A stretch of 64,000 bases of DNA from Szabonella sp046295215 (GCA_046295215.1 JBKBNP010000008.1:22164-86163), one strand, 5' to 3'; shown: positions 9,101 to 17,173, counted from the first letter of the stretch. Notes: a model not told the origin generated them from the sequence alone. A program made the numbers and translations.

Positions 9101-9138
9101 GGATGCCTCCGGCGGAGGTGTTTGGGCCAGGATGAAAG
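9101..9138 (-). repeat. Short dispersed palindromic repeat, copy A
   Basis: A 38-base element in the gap between deoD and the SHMT-like gene. Read on the minus strand it is CTTTCATCCTGGCC, then AAACACCTC, then the palindrome CCTCCGCCGGAGG and CATCC. It matches copy B (12757-12794) at 37 of 38 positions. Its first half resembles the leader of the longer repeats at 11562, 25887, 40591 and 40708. Confidence 0.75.
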
Positions 9139-9203
9139 GGCGGTGCCGAGGGACCGGTGCCGTGCCCTCGCTCACCGGATGATTGCCCTGAAAGGAGAGT
9201 TTC

Positions 9204-10523
9204 ATGCCCCGTCTTGCCCGTCGTCCCTGGGTTCCCGGCTTTTGCGAGGATCATGTGCAGCGCCTTGCTGCCACCGTGGCGGCGCCCTCGGAGGCTGTTG
9301 CCGGGCGGATCGAGGCGCTGGTCGCGCGCAATGCGGCGATCCATGATGCCGACTGTTTCAACCTCAACCCTGCGGCCAATGTGATGAACCCGAAGGCCGA
9401 GGCCCTGCTGGCGCGGGGGCTGGGGTCGCGCCCCTCGCTGGGCTATCCGGGCGACAAGTATGAAATGGGGCTGGAAGCCATCGAGGAAATCGAGGTGATC
9501 GCCGCCGAACTTGCCGCCGAGCTGTTCGGAGCAACCCATGCCGAGATCCGGGTCGGATCGGGCGCGCTGGCTAACCTTTACGGCTTCATGGCGCTGGCGC
9601 AGCCGGGCGATGCGATCATCGCGCCTGCCGGGGCGATCGGCGGGCATGTCACGCATCACGCGGCGGGGTGCGCGGGGCTTTACGGCTTGCAGAGCCACGC
9701 GGCCCCGGTGGATGCCGATGGCTATTCGGTCGATCTGGCCGGGCTGGCCGATCTGGCCGGGCGGGTGCGCCCGAAGATCATCACCATCGGCGGCAGCCTG
9801 AACCTCTTTCCCCATCCGGTGCGGCAGGTGCGCGCGATTGCCGATGCCGTGGGGGCCAGGGTGCTGTTCGATGCCGCGCATCAATGCGGCATCATCGCGG
9901 GCGGTGTCTGGGCCAACCCGCTGGACGAGGGCGCGCATCTGATGACGATGAGCACCTACAAATCCCTCGGTGGCCCGGCGGGCGGGTTGATCGTGACGAA
10001 TGATGCGGGGATTGCCGAGCGGCTGGACCAGATCGCCTTTCCCGGCATGACCGCGAATTTCGATGCCGCGAAATCGGCCGCGCTGGCGATCACGCTTCTG
10101 GACTGGCGCGACCATGGCGGGGCCTATGCGCAGGCGATGGTGGATCTGGCTCGCGCGCTGGCAGCGGCGCTGCTGGCCGAGGGGCTGCCGGTTTTCGCGG
10201 CGGACCGGGGCACGACGCAGAGCCATCAGTTCGCGCTGGAGGCGGCGGCGTTCGGGGGCGGGCAGGCGGCATCGAAAACCCTGCGCAAGGCCGGGTTTCT
10301 GGCCTGCGGCATCGGGTTGCCGCTGGCGGAGGTTGCGGGCGACCTCAACGGGCTGCGGATCGGGACGCCGGAACTGGTGCGCCGGGGGGTGGCGCCTGCC
10401 GATGCCCCCGCGCTGGCCGCGCTGATCGCCGAGGCGCTGCGGTCGAAGGCGCCCGAGACCGTCGCGCCCCGCACCGCCCGATTGCGCGGCAAGTTCAGCG
10501 GCATGCATCATATCAACCCTTGA
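9204..10523 (+). CDS. Serine hydroxymethyltransferase-like PLP enzyme
   Basis: 439 residues, fold-type I PLP enzyme of the GlyA superfamily but clearly divergent from housekeeping SHMT. The PLP lysine is K253 in STYKSLGGPAGG, where ordinary GlyA has THKTLRGPRGG. Other family parts are present: NLNPAANVMNPKAE, GYPGDKYE and DAAHQCGIIAGGVW. AAAGGAGAG precedes the ATG. Such paralogues include 2-methylserine hydroxymethyltransferases and 2-methylserine aldolases, so a hydroxymethyl or aldehyde transfer on a small amino acid is likely, but the substrate is open. It follows deoD in the same direction. Confidence 0.82.
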   Translation: MPRLARRPWVPGFCEDHVQRLAATVAAPSEAVAGRIEALVARNAAIHDADCFNLNPAANVMNPKAEALLARGLGSRPSLGYPGDKYEMGLEAIEEIEVIAAELAAELFGATHAEIRVGSGALANLYGFMALAQPGDAIIAPAGAIGGHVTHHAAGCAGLYGLQSHAAPVDADGYSVDLAGLADLAGRVRPKIITIGGSLNLFPHPVRQVRAIADAVGARVLFDAAHQCGIIAGGVWANPLDEGAHLMTMSTYKSLGGPAGGLIVTNDAGIAERLDQIAFPGMTANFDAAKSAALAITLLDWRDHGGAYAQAMVDLARALAAALLAEGLPVFAADRGTTQSHQFALEAAAFGGGQAASKTLRKAGFLACGIGLPLAEVAGDLNGLRIGTPELVRRGVAPADAPALAALIAEALRSKAPETVAPRTARLRGKFSGMHHINP

Positions 10524-10575
10524 TAAATGCGGTTCGCCGGGATTGACTGCGCGGCGCCCAACGGAAGGAAACCCC

Positions 10576-11544
10576 ATGCGGCAACGCAACCTCGGCGGCA
10601 GATCTGTCGCGGCGCTCGGCTATGGCGCGATGTCTTTCGGCGGCATGTATGGCGCGACGGATGAGGCCACGAGCCTCGCCTGTCTCGATGCGATGTATGA
10701 GTCCGGCATCACCCATGTCGATGTCGCCAACATCTACGGCATGGGGCTCTGTGAAACCATCCTCGGCACATGGATCGCCTTGCGCAAACCGCAGATCGTG
10801 CTGGCGACCAAGGCCTCCATCCTCAACGGCCCCCCGCGCCGGGTGGACAATTCGGCGGCCCATCTGCGCGCCGAACTGGAGGGGTCGCTGAAACGGCTGG
10901 GGGTGGAGCGGGTGGATCTGTTCTACATCCACCGCCGCGAACATTCCCGCCCGCTGGAGGAGGTGATCGACACGCTGCGGACCCTGGAACAGGAAGGCAA
11001 GATCGGCGGCTATGGCCTGTCGGAAGTGTCCCCCGACACATTGCGGCAGGCCCATGCGGTCCACCCCTGCACGGCGGTGCAGAACGAATATTCGCTGTGG
11101 ACGCGCGCGCCGGAACTGGGACTATTGCAGGAAACCGCACGGCTCGGCGTGGCCTTTGTGGCCTTCTCGCCGCTGGCGCGGGGGATGTTCGGCAACCATG
11201 CGCTCCGCATTGACGAAGTGCAGGACGGATTCCGCGGGCGCAATCCGCGCTTTGCCGAGCCGAATTTCACCCGCAACACCGCGCGCATCGACGGCTTTCG
11301 AGCCTTTTGTCATGCGCGCGGCTGGTCGACACCGGCCACGGCGCTGGCATGGACCATCGGATCAGGTGATCATGTCATCCCGATCCCCGGCACAAGGCAG
11401 GCTGCACGCCTGCGCGAATGGCTGCCCCTGCCCGCCCTTTCCATCGCAGACCGGGCCGAGATCGAAATGATCCTCCCCGTCGGATTCGCCGCCGGCGCCC
11501 GCTATGGCGACAGCCAGATGCTTGCTGTCGAATCCTATTGCTGA
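10576..11544 (+). CDS. Aldo/keto reductase
   Basis: 322 residues, (beta/alpha)8 NADPH-dependent oxidoreductase. The catalytic tetrad is visible: Asp49 and Tyr54 (HVDVANIYG), Lys79 (VLATKAS) and His119 (DLFYIHRRE). The C-terminal half carries the usual VAFSPLARGMFGN and IPIPGTRQ elements. Closest in look to the YakC/AKR11-13 group. The start MRQRNLGG at 10576 has AAGGAAA just upstream, better than the ATG at 10543. It ends the GntR/deoD/SHMT-like run and is followed by a repeat copy with terminator features. Physiological substrate unknown. Confidence 0.88.
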   Translation: MRQRNLGGRSVAALGYGAMSFGGMYGATDEATSLACLDAMYESGITHVDVANIYGMGLCETILGTWIALRKPQIVLATKASILNGPPRRVDNSAAHLRAELEGSLKRLGVERVDLFYIHRREHSRPLEEVIDTLRTLEQEGKIGGYGLSEVSPDTLRQAHAVHPCTAVQNEYSLWTRAPELGLLQETARLGVAFVAFSPLARGMFGNHALRIDEVQDGFRGRNPRFAEPNFTRNTARIDGFRAFCHARGWSTPATALAWTIGSGDHVIPIPGTRQAARLREWLPLPALSIADRAEIEMILPVGFAAGARYGDSQMLAVESYC

Positions 11545-11561
11545 CTTGGCCCGCGCCCCGG

Positions 11562-11633
11562 CTTTTTCTGTCCGGAAATATCCTCGGGGGTGAATTGGCC
11601 GTCAGGCCAAGAGGGGGTAGACAGCCCCCTTTT
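11562..11633 (+). repeat. Structured intergenic repeat, copy C (also a likely terminator)
   Basis: Leader CTTTTTCTGTCCGGAAATA, then CCTCGGGGGTGA, then hairpin TTGGCC-GTCA-GGCCAA, then hairpin AGGGGG-TAGACAG-CCCCCT followed by TTT. It lies 17 bases after the aldo/keto reductase stop in the same sense, so the last hairpin and its T run can end that transcript. Three further long copies occur in this window. Confidence 0.8.
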
Positions 11634-11638
11634 CGCCG

Positions 11639-12499
11639 CTAGAGCCCATGCCCCCCGCCATAGCCATTGCGCGGCGGCCCCTGCCAGCCTTCCGGCGGGG
11701 CGACAGGGCGGAACACCTCCACCAACAGCGGATGGCAGGCGGCACTGTCCGACGAATGTTCCGCCGAACAATCGCCCCCCGGACAGGCCGACAGCCCGCC
11801 CAGAAGGTCGATCTCGGCAAAAAACTCCAGATAATCCCCGGGCCGCACGGGCGAGGCTTTCATGAAATACTGCCCCGTATCGCGGGTGAAGCCGGTACAC
11901 ATGAACACATTCAGCACATCATGGACATGCCGCTCCGCCTCGGCCAGCGGCAGCCCCGTCTCGGCGGCCAGCGCGCGGGTCAGGTTGGAATGGCAGCAGT
12001 GGTGATACTGCCCGCCCGACAGCAGGTTGTGCGTGTAGGGATCGCAGCGTGTGCCGATAACGTCATGCACCGATCCGCCGAAACCGTCGAACCCATACCA
12101 GTCCAGCGTGTCCTCGGTGATCGTGGCCATCGGACGCAGATGCGGAAAGGATGACCACATCCGGTCCCCCGTCGACAGATGCGTGCCATGCAGCGCGCGG
12201 GTCTTGCCGGAATAGAACCGTTCCGACAGATCCGCCGCTGCCCAGAGGTTCAGATCCCCGACCTGCGGCCCCTCCACCGAAGCTATGCGAAAGAAGTGAC
12301 CGGCCGGAACGCTGAAACAGCGCGCCTCGCGCGGCGGCACCAGCAGCGAACCTGTCGCTTTCCAACCCTCCCGCGCGGCCTGCAACGCGGCAAGGTTCGG
12401 GCGCGGCAGCGTTTCGACCGGATAGCAGATCACAGGGGCCCGCGCGCGGCGGGCGTCGGCATCGGCGGGCGGGGCATGGCTGGGGCGGTCGGGCTTCAT
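11639..12499 (-). CDS. DUF1989 family protein (urea carboxylase-associated type)
   Basis: 286 residues. The DUF1989 core is visible: GHFFRIASVEGPQVGDLNLW, the Cys/His segment HHCCHSNLTRAL and DVLNVFMCTGF. Members stand next to urea carboxylase or glycine-cleavage-like genes and are thought to be metal-binding, but none of those neighbours is seen here. The start at 12499 (MKPDRPSH) follows AAGGATCG. A Cys-rich insert near the C-terminus (CPGGDCSAEHSSDSAACH) could add a metal site. It converges on the aldo/keto reductase. No reaction is assigned with certainty. Confidence 0.8.
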   Translation of the reverse strand: MKPDRPSHAPPADADARRARAPVICYPVETLPRPNLAALQAAREGWKATGSLLVPPREARCFSVPAGHFFRIASVEGPQVGDLNLWAAADLSERFYSGKTRALHGTHLSTGDRMWSSFPHLRPMATITEDTLDWYGFDGFGGSVHDVIGTRCDPYTHNLLSGGQYHHCCHSNLTRALAAETGLPLAEAERHVHDVLNVFMCTGFTRDTGQYFMKASPVRPGDYLEFFAEIDLLGGLSACPGGDCSAEHSSDSAACHPLLVEVFRPVAPPEGWQGPPRNGYGGGHGL

Positions 12500-12531
12500 C
12501 GCTCGATCCTTGCGCACCGCCCCCTTCGGCG

Positions 12532-12735
12532 TCAAGTGCGCCCCCGCAGGCAATCGCGCGGGCTTTTGCCGGGTGGCAGATCCACCTCCGCCCCGCAGGC
12601 GGCACAGCGAAAATGGCCCGCGCCGCCCGCCCGGTCCAGCCGCCAGCGGCAGGTCCGGGTCAGCGTCGATCCGCGCCGCGCCAGCCAGAGCCAGACCAGA
12701 ACCGACAGCAACAGAAGCGCCAGCAGGACGAACAT
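12532..12735 (-). CDS. Small membrane protein with a CxxC zinc-ribbon-like tail
   Basis: 67 residues. Residues 1-19 form one hydrophobic helix (MFVLLALLLLSVLVWLWLA), followed by a basic patch and a short cytosolic tail with FRCAACGAEVD and a further Cys in PRDCLRG. The ATG is preceded by GAAGGGGTGAC, a good ribosome site. It lies 90 bases downstream of sdhB in the same direction, with repeat copy B in between. I do not recognise a named family. The tail resembles a degenerate zinc knuckle. Confidence 0.65.
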   Translation of the reverse strand: MFVLLALLLLSVLVWLWLARRGSTLTRTCRWRLDRAGGAGHFRCAACGAEVDLPPGKSPRDCLRGRT

Positions 12736-12756
12736 GTCACCCCTTCCCGCCGCGCG

Positions 12757-12794
12757 CTTTCATCCTGGCCCAAATACCTCCGCCGGAGGCATCC
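12757..12794 (+). repeat. Short dispersed palindromic repeat, copy B
   Basis: A 38-base element between sdhB and the small membrane protein gene: CTTTCATCCTGGCCC, then AAATACCTC, then the 13-base palindrome CCTCCGCCGGAGG and CATCC. It is one base different from copy A at 9101-9138, which is in the opposite orientation. Here it is antisense to the flanking genes. Confidence 0.75.
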
Positions 12795-12824
12795 GACGCC
12801 GGTCGCCTCCGTGGCAGGTGCAGA

Positions 12825-13604
12825 TCAGACGATCCGCTCCACCATCTGTTTCTTGATCGAGGCAATCGCCTTGGCCGGGTTCAACCCTTTGGGGCAGGTC
12901 TTGGCGCAGTTCATGATGGTGTGGCAGCGATAGAGCTTGAAGGGATCCTCCAACTGGTCCAGCCGTTCCGGCGTCGCCTCGTCGCGGCTGTCCACGATCC
13001 AGCGCCAGGCGTGCAGCAGCGCCGCCGGGCCAAGATAGCGGTCGGAATTCCACCAATAGCTCGGGCAGGAGGTCGAACAGCAGGCGCACATCACACATTC
13101 ATAAAGCCCGTCGAGTTTCTCGCGGTCCGCGATCGACTGCTTCCATTCCTTTGCGGGCGTATTCGACTCGGTCTCCAGCCAGGGCATGATCGAGGCGTGC
13201 TGCGCATAGAAATGCGTGAGGTCGGGGATCAGATCCTTGACCACCGGCAAATGCGGCAGAGGATAGATCTTCACATCGCCCTTCACCTCGTCGAGCCCGT
13301 AGATACAGGCCAGGGTGTTGATGCCGTCGATGTTCATGGCACAGGATCCACAGATCCCCTCGCGGCAGGATCGCCGGAAGGTCAGCGTCGGGTCGATCTC
13401 GTTCTTGATCTTGATGAGCGCGTCCAGAATCATCGGGCCGCAGCTGTCCATGTCCACGAAATAGGTATCTACCCGGGGGTTTTCGCCATCATCCGGGGTC
13501 CAGCGATAGATCTGGAACTTGCGCAGGTTCGACGCGCCCTCCGGCTTCGGCCAGGTCTTGCCGGTGCGGATGGTGGAGTTTTTCGGCAAAGTGAACTGAA
13601 CCAT
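12825..13604 (-). CDS. sdhB: Succinate dehydrogenase iron-sulfur subunit
   Basis: 259 residues. It carries the three Fe-S clusters that pass electrons from SdhA-bound FAD to quinone in complex II. The N-terminal [2Fe-2S] ligands are in RRSCREGICGSCAMNIDG and TLACIY. The [4Fe-4S] and [3Fe-4S] ligands are in YECVMCACCSTSCPSYWWN and CHTIMNCAKTCPKGLNP. Length is normal. It is separated from sdhA by three small exported-protein genes, all in the same direction. Confidence 0.97.
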   Translation of the reverse strand: MVQFTLPKNSTIRTGKTWPKPEGASNLRKFQIYRWTPDDGENPRVDTYFVDMDSCGPMILDALIKIKNEIDPTLTFRRSCREGICGSCAMNIDGINTLACIYGLDEVKGDVKIYPLPHLPVVKDLIPDLTHFYAQHASIMPWLETESNTPAKEWKQSIADREKLDGLYECVMCACCSTSCPSYWWNSDRYLGPAALLHAWRWIVDSRDEATPERLDQLEDPFKLYRCHTIMNCAKTCPKGLNPAKAIASIKKQMVERIV

Positions 13605-13607
13605 GGG

Positions 13608-13910
13608 TCATCCCTTCCAGTCGGTGCGGGTGTAAAGTGGCTGCGACGGCGGCAGGCCGGAGCGGTTGAGAACGCAGCGGGCATAGACCTCGGACGGGTC
13701 GCGTCGCAGCAGGAAATCAGAAGAAACACCGACATTCACCCGCGCACGCGTGCCCCCGCTGCCCGCACCGATGGCGACATCGCCCCTCGGACGGCTGGCA
13801 AGTTCTGCGTCGCGCAGACAGTCCCGCTCGGCCCGTTCCAGCGGCACCGGCGCGCAGGCGGCAAACGTGGCACCGGCCAGCCCGGCCAAGGCAATGCCCG
13901 CGCGTGTCAT
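13608..13910 (-). CDS. Small lipoprotein in the sdh operon (third insert)
   Basis: 100 residues with a lipoprotein signal: MTRAGIALAGLAGATFAAC, lipobox FAAC with Cys19. The mature part is short and has two more Cys (RDCLRD, ARCVLNRSG), possibly a disulfide. The start overlaps the stop of the preceding lipoprotein gene by four bases (ATGA), and the stop is 3 bases from the sdhB start, so it must be co-translated with sdhB. I do not recognise a family. The ~60-residue periplasmic core ends QPLYTRTDWKG. Confidence 0.75.
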   Translation of the reverse strand: MTRAGIALAGLAGATFAACAPVPLERAERDCLRDAELASRPRGDVAIGAGSGGTRARVNVGVSSDFLLRRDPSEVYARCVLNRSGLPPSQPLYTRTDWKG

Positions 13911-14230
13911 GCCGAAAGCCCCGGCAGGCCAAGCCGCGCCACGCATTGCACCGTGCCGGGACGGCGCAGCACATCGGCCACGATCCCGACCGTGCGCGTG
14001 CCCGCCCGCGTGCCGATGTCGCGGGCCAGGATCTGCAGTTCCGCCCCGGTGGCATTGTCGATCACGCAGGCAGTCACCTGTTCGGCCTGCGTCTCGGGCA
14101 GGCGCTGGCCGACCACCGGCAGGATCACCGATTTTGCCGCCGCCCGTGTCACATCCTCTGCCACCTGTTGCGGAGAACAGGCGGCCAGAAGGCCCAGAGC
14201 GAGCCCGAGAACGGCGGGAAAACGACACAT
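13907..14230 (-). CDS. Small lipoprotein in the sdh operon (second insert)
   Basis: 107 residues, lipoprotein signal MCRFPAVLGLALGLLAAC with Cys18 as the lipid site. The mature part is mostly helical in composition (EDVTRAAAKSVILPVVGQRLP) and has two Cys (VTACVID, TVQCVARLG) that could pair. It starts 8 bases after the stop of the upstream secreted-protein gene and overlaps the next gene. No named family recognised. Confidence 0.75.
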   Translation of the reverse strand: MCRFPAVLGLALGLLAACSPQQVAEDVTRAAAKSVILPVVGQRLPETQAEQVTACVIDNATGAELQILARDIGTRAGTRTVGIVADVLRRPGTVQCVARLGLPGLSA

Positions 14231-14238
14231 CTTTCCGG

Positions 14239-14589
14239 TCAGCCCCCGAACCGGGTCGCGTTGCAGACATAGCCAGTGCCCCCGACCATCACGAGCGCAC
14301 AGTCCGGGCGTGGCCCGCGCCGGTGGATCACAGGCACCACGATGGTCCGCGCGGCCCGCACCGAAACATACGCACCCTGCCCCCGCGTATAGGCAAGGCA
14401 GGAATTGTAGATCGCCTCGGCAGTGCCGGGACGACGCGAGCGCGCATCGCGTTCAGAGGCATAGCCCCCCTGAAGCCGCAGGTTGGCCTGAAACTCGGCG
14501 CGGCAGTCATCCTGCGTCACGACCGTCTGCGCCGGGGCGGCGACGGTCAGGGCAAGCAGGGCAGCAACGGACAGAATGGCAGCTTTCAT
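14239..14589 (-). CDS. Small secreted protein in the sdh operon (first insert)
   Basis: 116 residues with a cleavable signal peptide (MKAAILSVAALLALTVAAPAQ, probable cut after APA). The mature protein has four Cys (DDCRAEF, NSCLAYT, PDCALVM, GYVCNAT), enough for two disulfides. The ATG shares a base with the sdhA stop (TGATG), so it is coupled to sdhA translation. I cannot name a family. A periplasmic role linked to expression of complex II is only an inference from the operon. Confidence 0.78.
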   Translation of the reverse strand: MKAAILSVAALLALTVAAPAQTVVTQDDCRAEFQANLRLQGGYASERDARSRRPGTAEAIYNSCLAYTRGQGAYVSVRAARTIVVPVIHRRGPRPDCALVMVGGTGYVCNATRFGG

Positions 14590-16391
14590 CAGTAGACCCT
14601 CGCTTTGGGCGCGATCTTCTTGAGGTCGATCCCGCCATCTTCCTGTTTCGTCAATGGCTCAAGGTGAACCGGACGCGAGGATAGCCGAACATCGGTGCCA
14701 TTGACATATGCAAGGCTGTGAACGCGCCAGTTCACATCGTCACGGTTGGGCCAGTCCTCATGCGCATGGGCGCCACGGCTTTCCTTGCGCGCCTCGGCGG
14801 CGACGATGGTGGCCAGCGCGTTCGGCATCAGGTTGGTCAGTTCCAGCGTCTCCATCAGGTCGGAGTTCCAGATCAGGCTGCGGTCGGTGACGCCCAGATC
14901 ATCCATCTTGGCGGCGATGTCGGTCATCTTCTCCACGCCTTCGGCGAGCGTCTTGTCGGTGCGGAACACGGCGGCATCGGCCTGCATCGTCGTCTGCATC
15001 TCCAGCCGCAATTCGGCGGTCGGGATGGCCCCCTTGGCATGGCGCAACCCGTCGAACCGGTCAAAGGCGCGCTCCACCTCGGCCACGTTGACGGGACGGT
15101 TGCGTTCCTTCGGGTCCACGATCTCGCCCGCGCGGATCGCCGCCGCCCGGCCGAACACCACAAGGTCGATGAGGCTGTTCGACCCGAGCCGGTTCGCGCC
15201 ATGCACGCTTGCACAGGCCGCCTCGCCCACGGCCATCAGGCCGGGGAACACCGCATCGGGATTGTCGGCGGTGGGGTTCAGCACTTCGCCCCAGTAATTC
15301 GTGGGGATGCCGCCCATGTTGTAGTGGACGGTTGGCAGAACGGGGATCGGTTCGCGGGTCACATCCACCCCGGCAAAGACGCGGGCGGATTCCGAAATGC
15401 CGGGCAGGCGCAGGTCCAGCGCCTCTTTCGGCAGGTGGTTCAGGTGCAGATGGATGTGATCCTTGTTCGGCCCCACGCCGCGGCCTTCGCGGATCTCGAT
15501 GGTCATGCAGCGCGATACCACATCACGGCTGGCCAGATCCTTGTAGGTCGGCGCATAGCGTTCCATGAACCGCTCGCCCTCGGAATTGGTGAGGTAGCCG
15601 CCCTCGCCCCGCGCGCCTTCGGTAATCAGGCAGCCCGCGCCATAGATGCCGGTCGGGTGGAACTGCACAAATTCCATATCCTGCAAGGGCAGTCCCGCGC
15701 GCGCCACCATCCCGTTGCCATCCCCGGTGCAGGTATGGGCGGAGGTCGCGCTGAAATAGGCGCGCCCGTAACCGCCCGTGGCCAGCACCACCATCTTGGC
15801 GTTGAACACATGCATCGTGCCATCATCGAGCTTCCAGGCCACGACCCCGGTGCAGCGCCCGTCGGTCATGACAAGGTCAAGCGCGAAGTATTCGATGTAA
15901 AATTCGGCCTTCTGCTTCAGGCTCTGACCATAAAGCGTATGCAGCATGGCGTGGCCGGTGCGGTCGGCGGCAGCACAGGTGCGCTGCACAGGGGGGCCTT
16001 CGCCGAATTCGGTGGTGTGGCCGCCGAAGGGGCGCTGATAGATGCGGCCATCCTCGGTGCGGCTGAACGGCACGCCGTAATGCTCCAGCTCGTAAACCGC
16101 CTTGGGCGCCTCGCGCGCAAGGTATTCCATCGCGTCCGTATCGCCCAGCCAGTCCGACCCCTTGACCGTGTCATACATGTGCCACTGCCAGTTGTCGGGG
16201 CCCATGTTCGACAGGCTGGCCGCAATGCCGCCCTGTGCCGCGACCGTATGGCTGCGGGTCGGGAACACCTTGGTCACGCAGGCGGTGCGCAGGCCGGCCT
16301 CGGCCATGCCCAGCGTCGCACGCAGGCCCGCGCCCCCGGCCCCCACCACGACCACGTCATATTCATGCACTTCATAGGGATAGGCAGTCAT
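14589..16391 (-). CDS. sdhA: Succinate dehydrogenase flavoprotein subunit
   Basis: 600 residues. It oxidises succinate to fumarate on covalently bound FAD at the cytosolic face of complex II. It shows the dinucleotide fold VVVVGAGGAGLRATLGMAEAG, the FAD-linking His in TRSHTVAAQGG, substrate-site segments FVQFHPTGIYGAGCLITEGARGEGG (quoted in part) and NRLGSNSLIDLVVFGR, and the C-terminal domain. The start is MTAYPYEVHEYDV at 16391 with AAGGA upstream; a longer frame of 17 codons has no support. It follows sdhD and precedes three small exported-protein genes rather than sdhB. Confidence 0.97.
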   Translation of the reverse strand: MTAYPYEVHEYDVVVVGAGGAGLRATLGMAEAGLRTACVTKVFPTRSHTVAAQGGIAASLSNMGPDNWQWHMYDTVKGSDWLGDTDAMEYLAREAPKAVYELEHYGVPFSRTEDGRIYQRPFGGHTTEFGEGPPVQRTCAAADRTGHAMLHTLYGQSLKQKAEFYIEYFALDLVMTDGRCTGVVAWKLDDGTMHVFNAKMVVLATGGYGRAYFSATSAHTCTGDGNGMVARAGLPLQDMEFVQFHPTGIYGAGCLITEGARGEGGYLTNSEGERFMERYAPTYKDLASRDVVSRCMTIEIREGRGVGPNKDHIHLHLNHLPKEALDLRLPGISESARVFAGVDVTREPIPVLPTVHYNMGGIPTNYWGEVLNPTADNPDAVFPGLMAVGEAACASVHGANRLGSNSLIDLVVFGRAAAIRAGEIVDPKERNRPVNVAEVERAFDRFDGLRHAKGAIPTAELRLEMQTTMQADAAVFRTDKTLAEGVEKMTDIAAKMDDLGVTDRSLIWNSDLMETLELTNLMPNALATIVAAEARKESRGAHAHEDWPNRDDVNWRVHSLAYVNGTDVRLSSRPVHLEPLTKQEDGGIDLKKIAPKARVY

Positions 16392-16401
16392 GTCAGATCC
16401 T

Positions 16402-16773
16402 TCAGAGCGCGATGCGGGCCAGGGCGTAGAGCCCGGTCGCAATCACCGCATAGGAAATCGAATGGGCGAAGATGATGAGAACCTTGCGCGTGGTCCCGCG
16501 CCAGTAATCCTCGATCATGCCGGTCGCGCCCTTGGCGAAATGGCGCATGCCGACAAAGATCACCAGCCCGGTGAGGATCGCCGGGAAGGGACGGGAGAAG
16601 GTCGCAACCACCTCTTCATGGCTCTGCCCCAGCGCCGAGCCGAAGATATAGACCCAGACCGGCAGCAGGAAGGCGAGGCCCACGGCGGAGACGGTCATAT
16701 ACCAGTGATGTTCCGTGCCGGTGCCCGAAGCCCCCTTGCCCACTGCGCGCTTGCGATCGGTGAGATAACCCAT
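16402..16773 (-). CDS. sdhD: Succinate dehydrogenase membrane anchor
   Basis: 123 residues with three membrane helices (AVGLAFLLPVWVYIFGSALG, AILTGLVIFVGMRHFA, ISYAVIATGLYALARIAL). It binds heme b and quinone together with SdhC. The sequence HFAKGATGMIEDYWRG matches the conserved loop after the heme-ligand His of SdhD. It starts 13 bases after sdhC and stops 10 bases before sdhA. Confidence 0.94.
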   Translation of the reverse strand: MGYLTDRKRAVGKGASGTGTEHHWYMTVSAVGLAFLLPVWVYIFGSALGQSHEEVVATFSRPFPAILTGLVIFVGMRHFAKGATGMIEDYWRGTTRKVLIIFAHSISYAVIATGLYALARIAL

Positions 16774-16786
16774 GCTTGCGGCCCCC

Positions 16787-17173
16787 TTATTGCACGATCA
16801 GGATGGTGAGCACGGTCAGCACGACCGACCCCACCAGACAGGCGATGCCCAGCTTCTCGGCCGTTTCGACCTCAAGCCCGCGCCCGGAGTCGAACCACAG
16901 ATGCCGCAGTCCGGCGAGGTAGTGATACCAGAGCGCCAGCGCCGAAGCCGCAAAGACCAGATTGCCGAACCATGACGAAACCACCGCGTTGGCCGTCGCA
17001 AAGGACTCGGGTCCGGTTGCCGCCGCCAGCAACCACCAGACCGCCAGCACCGTCGCCACGATCAGCCCGTTGCCGGTGATCCGCGTCAGGATGGAGGTGA
17101 AGGAGGTCAGTTGCGGGCGATAGATCTGCAAATGAGGGGAAAGGGGTCGTTCGACCCGCTTCGCTTCTGCCAT
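16787..17173 (-). CDS. sdhC: Succinate dehydrogenase cytochrome b556 subunit
   Basis: 128 residues, three membrane helices. Family marks are RPLSPHLQIYRPQLTSFTSILTRITG near the N-terminus and HYLAGLRHLWFD, where the His residues include the heme b ligand. The start MAEAKRVERPLSP at 17173 has AAGGGA seven bases upstream. The frame remains open for 60 more codons, but that region holds the operator and terminator described below. First gene of the sdh operon. Confidence 0.95.
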   Translation of the reverse strand: MAEAKRVERPLSPHLQIYRPQLTSFTSILTRITGNGLIVATVLAVWWLLAAATGPESFATANAVVSSWFGNLVFAASALALWYHYLAGLRHLWFDSGRGLEVETAEKLGIACLVGSVVLTVLTILIVQ

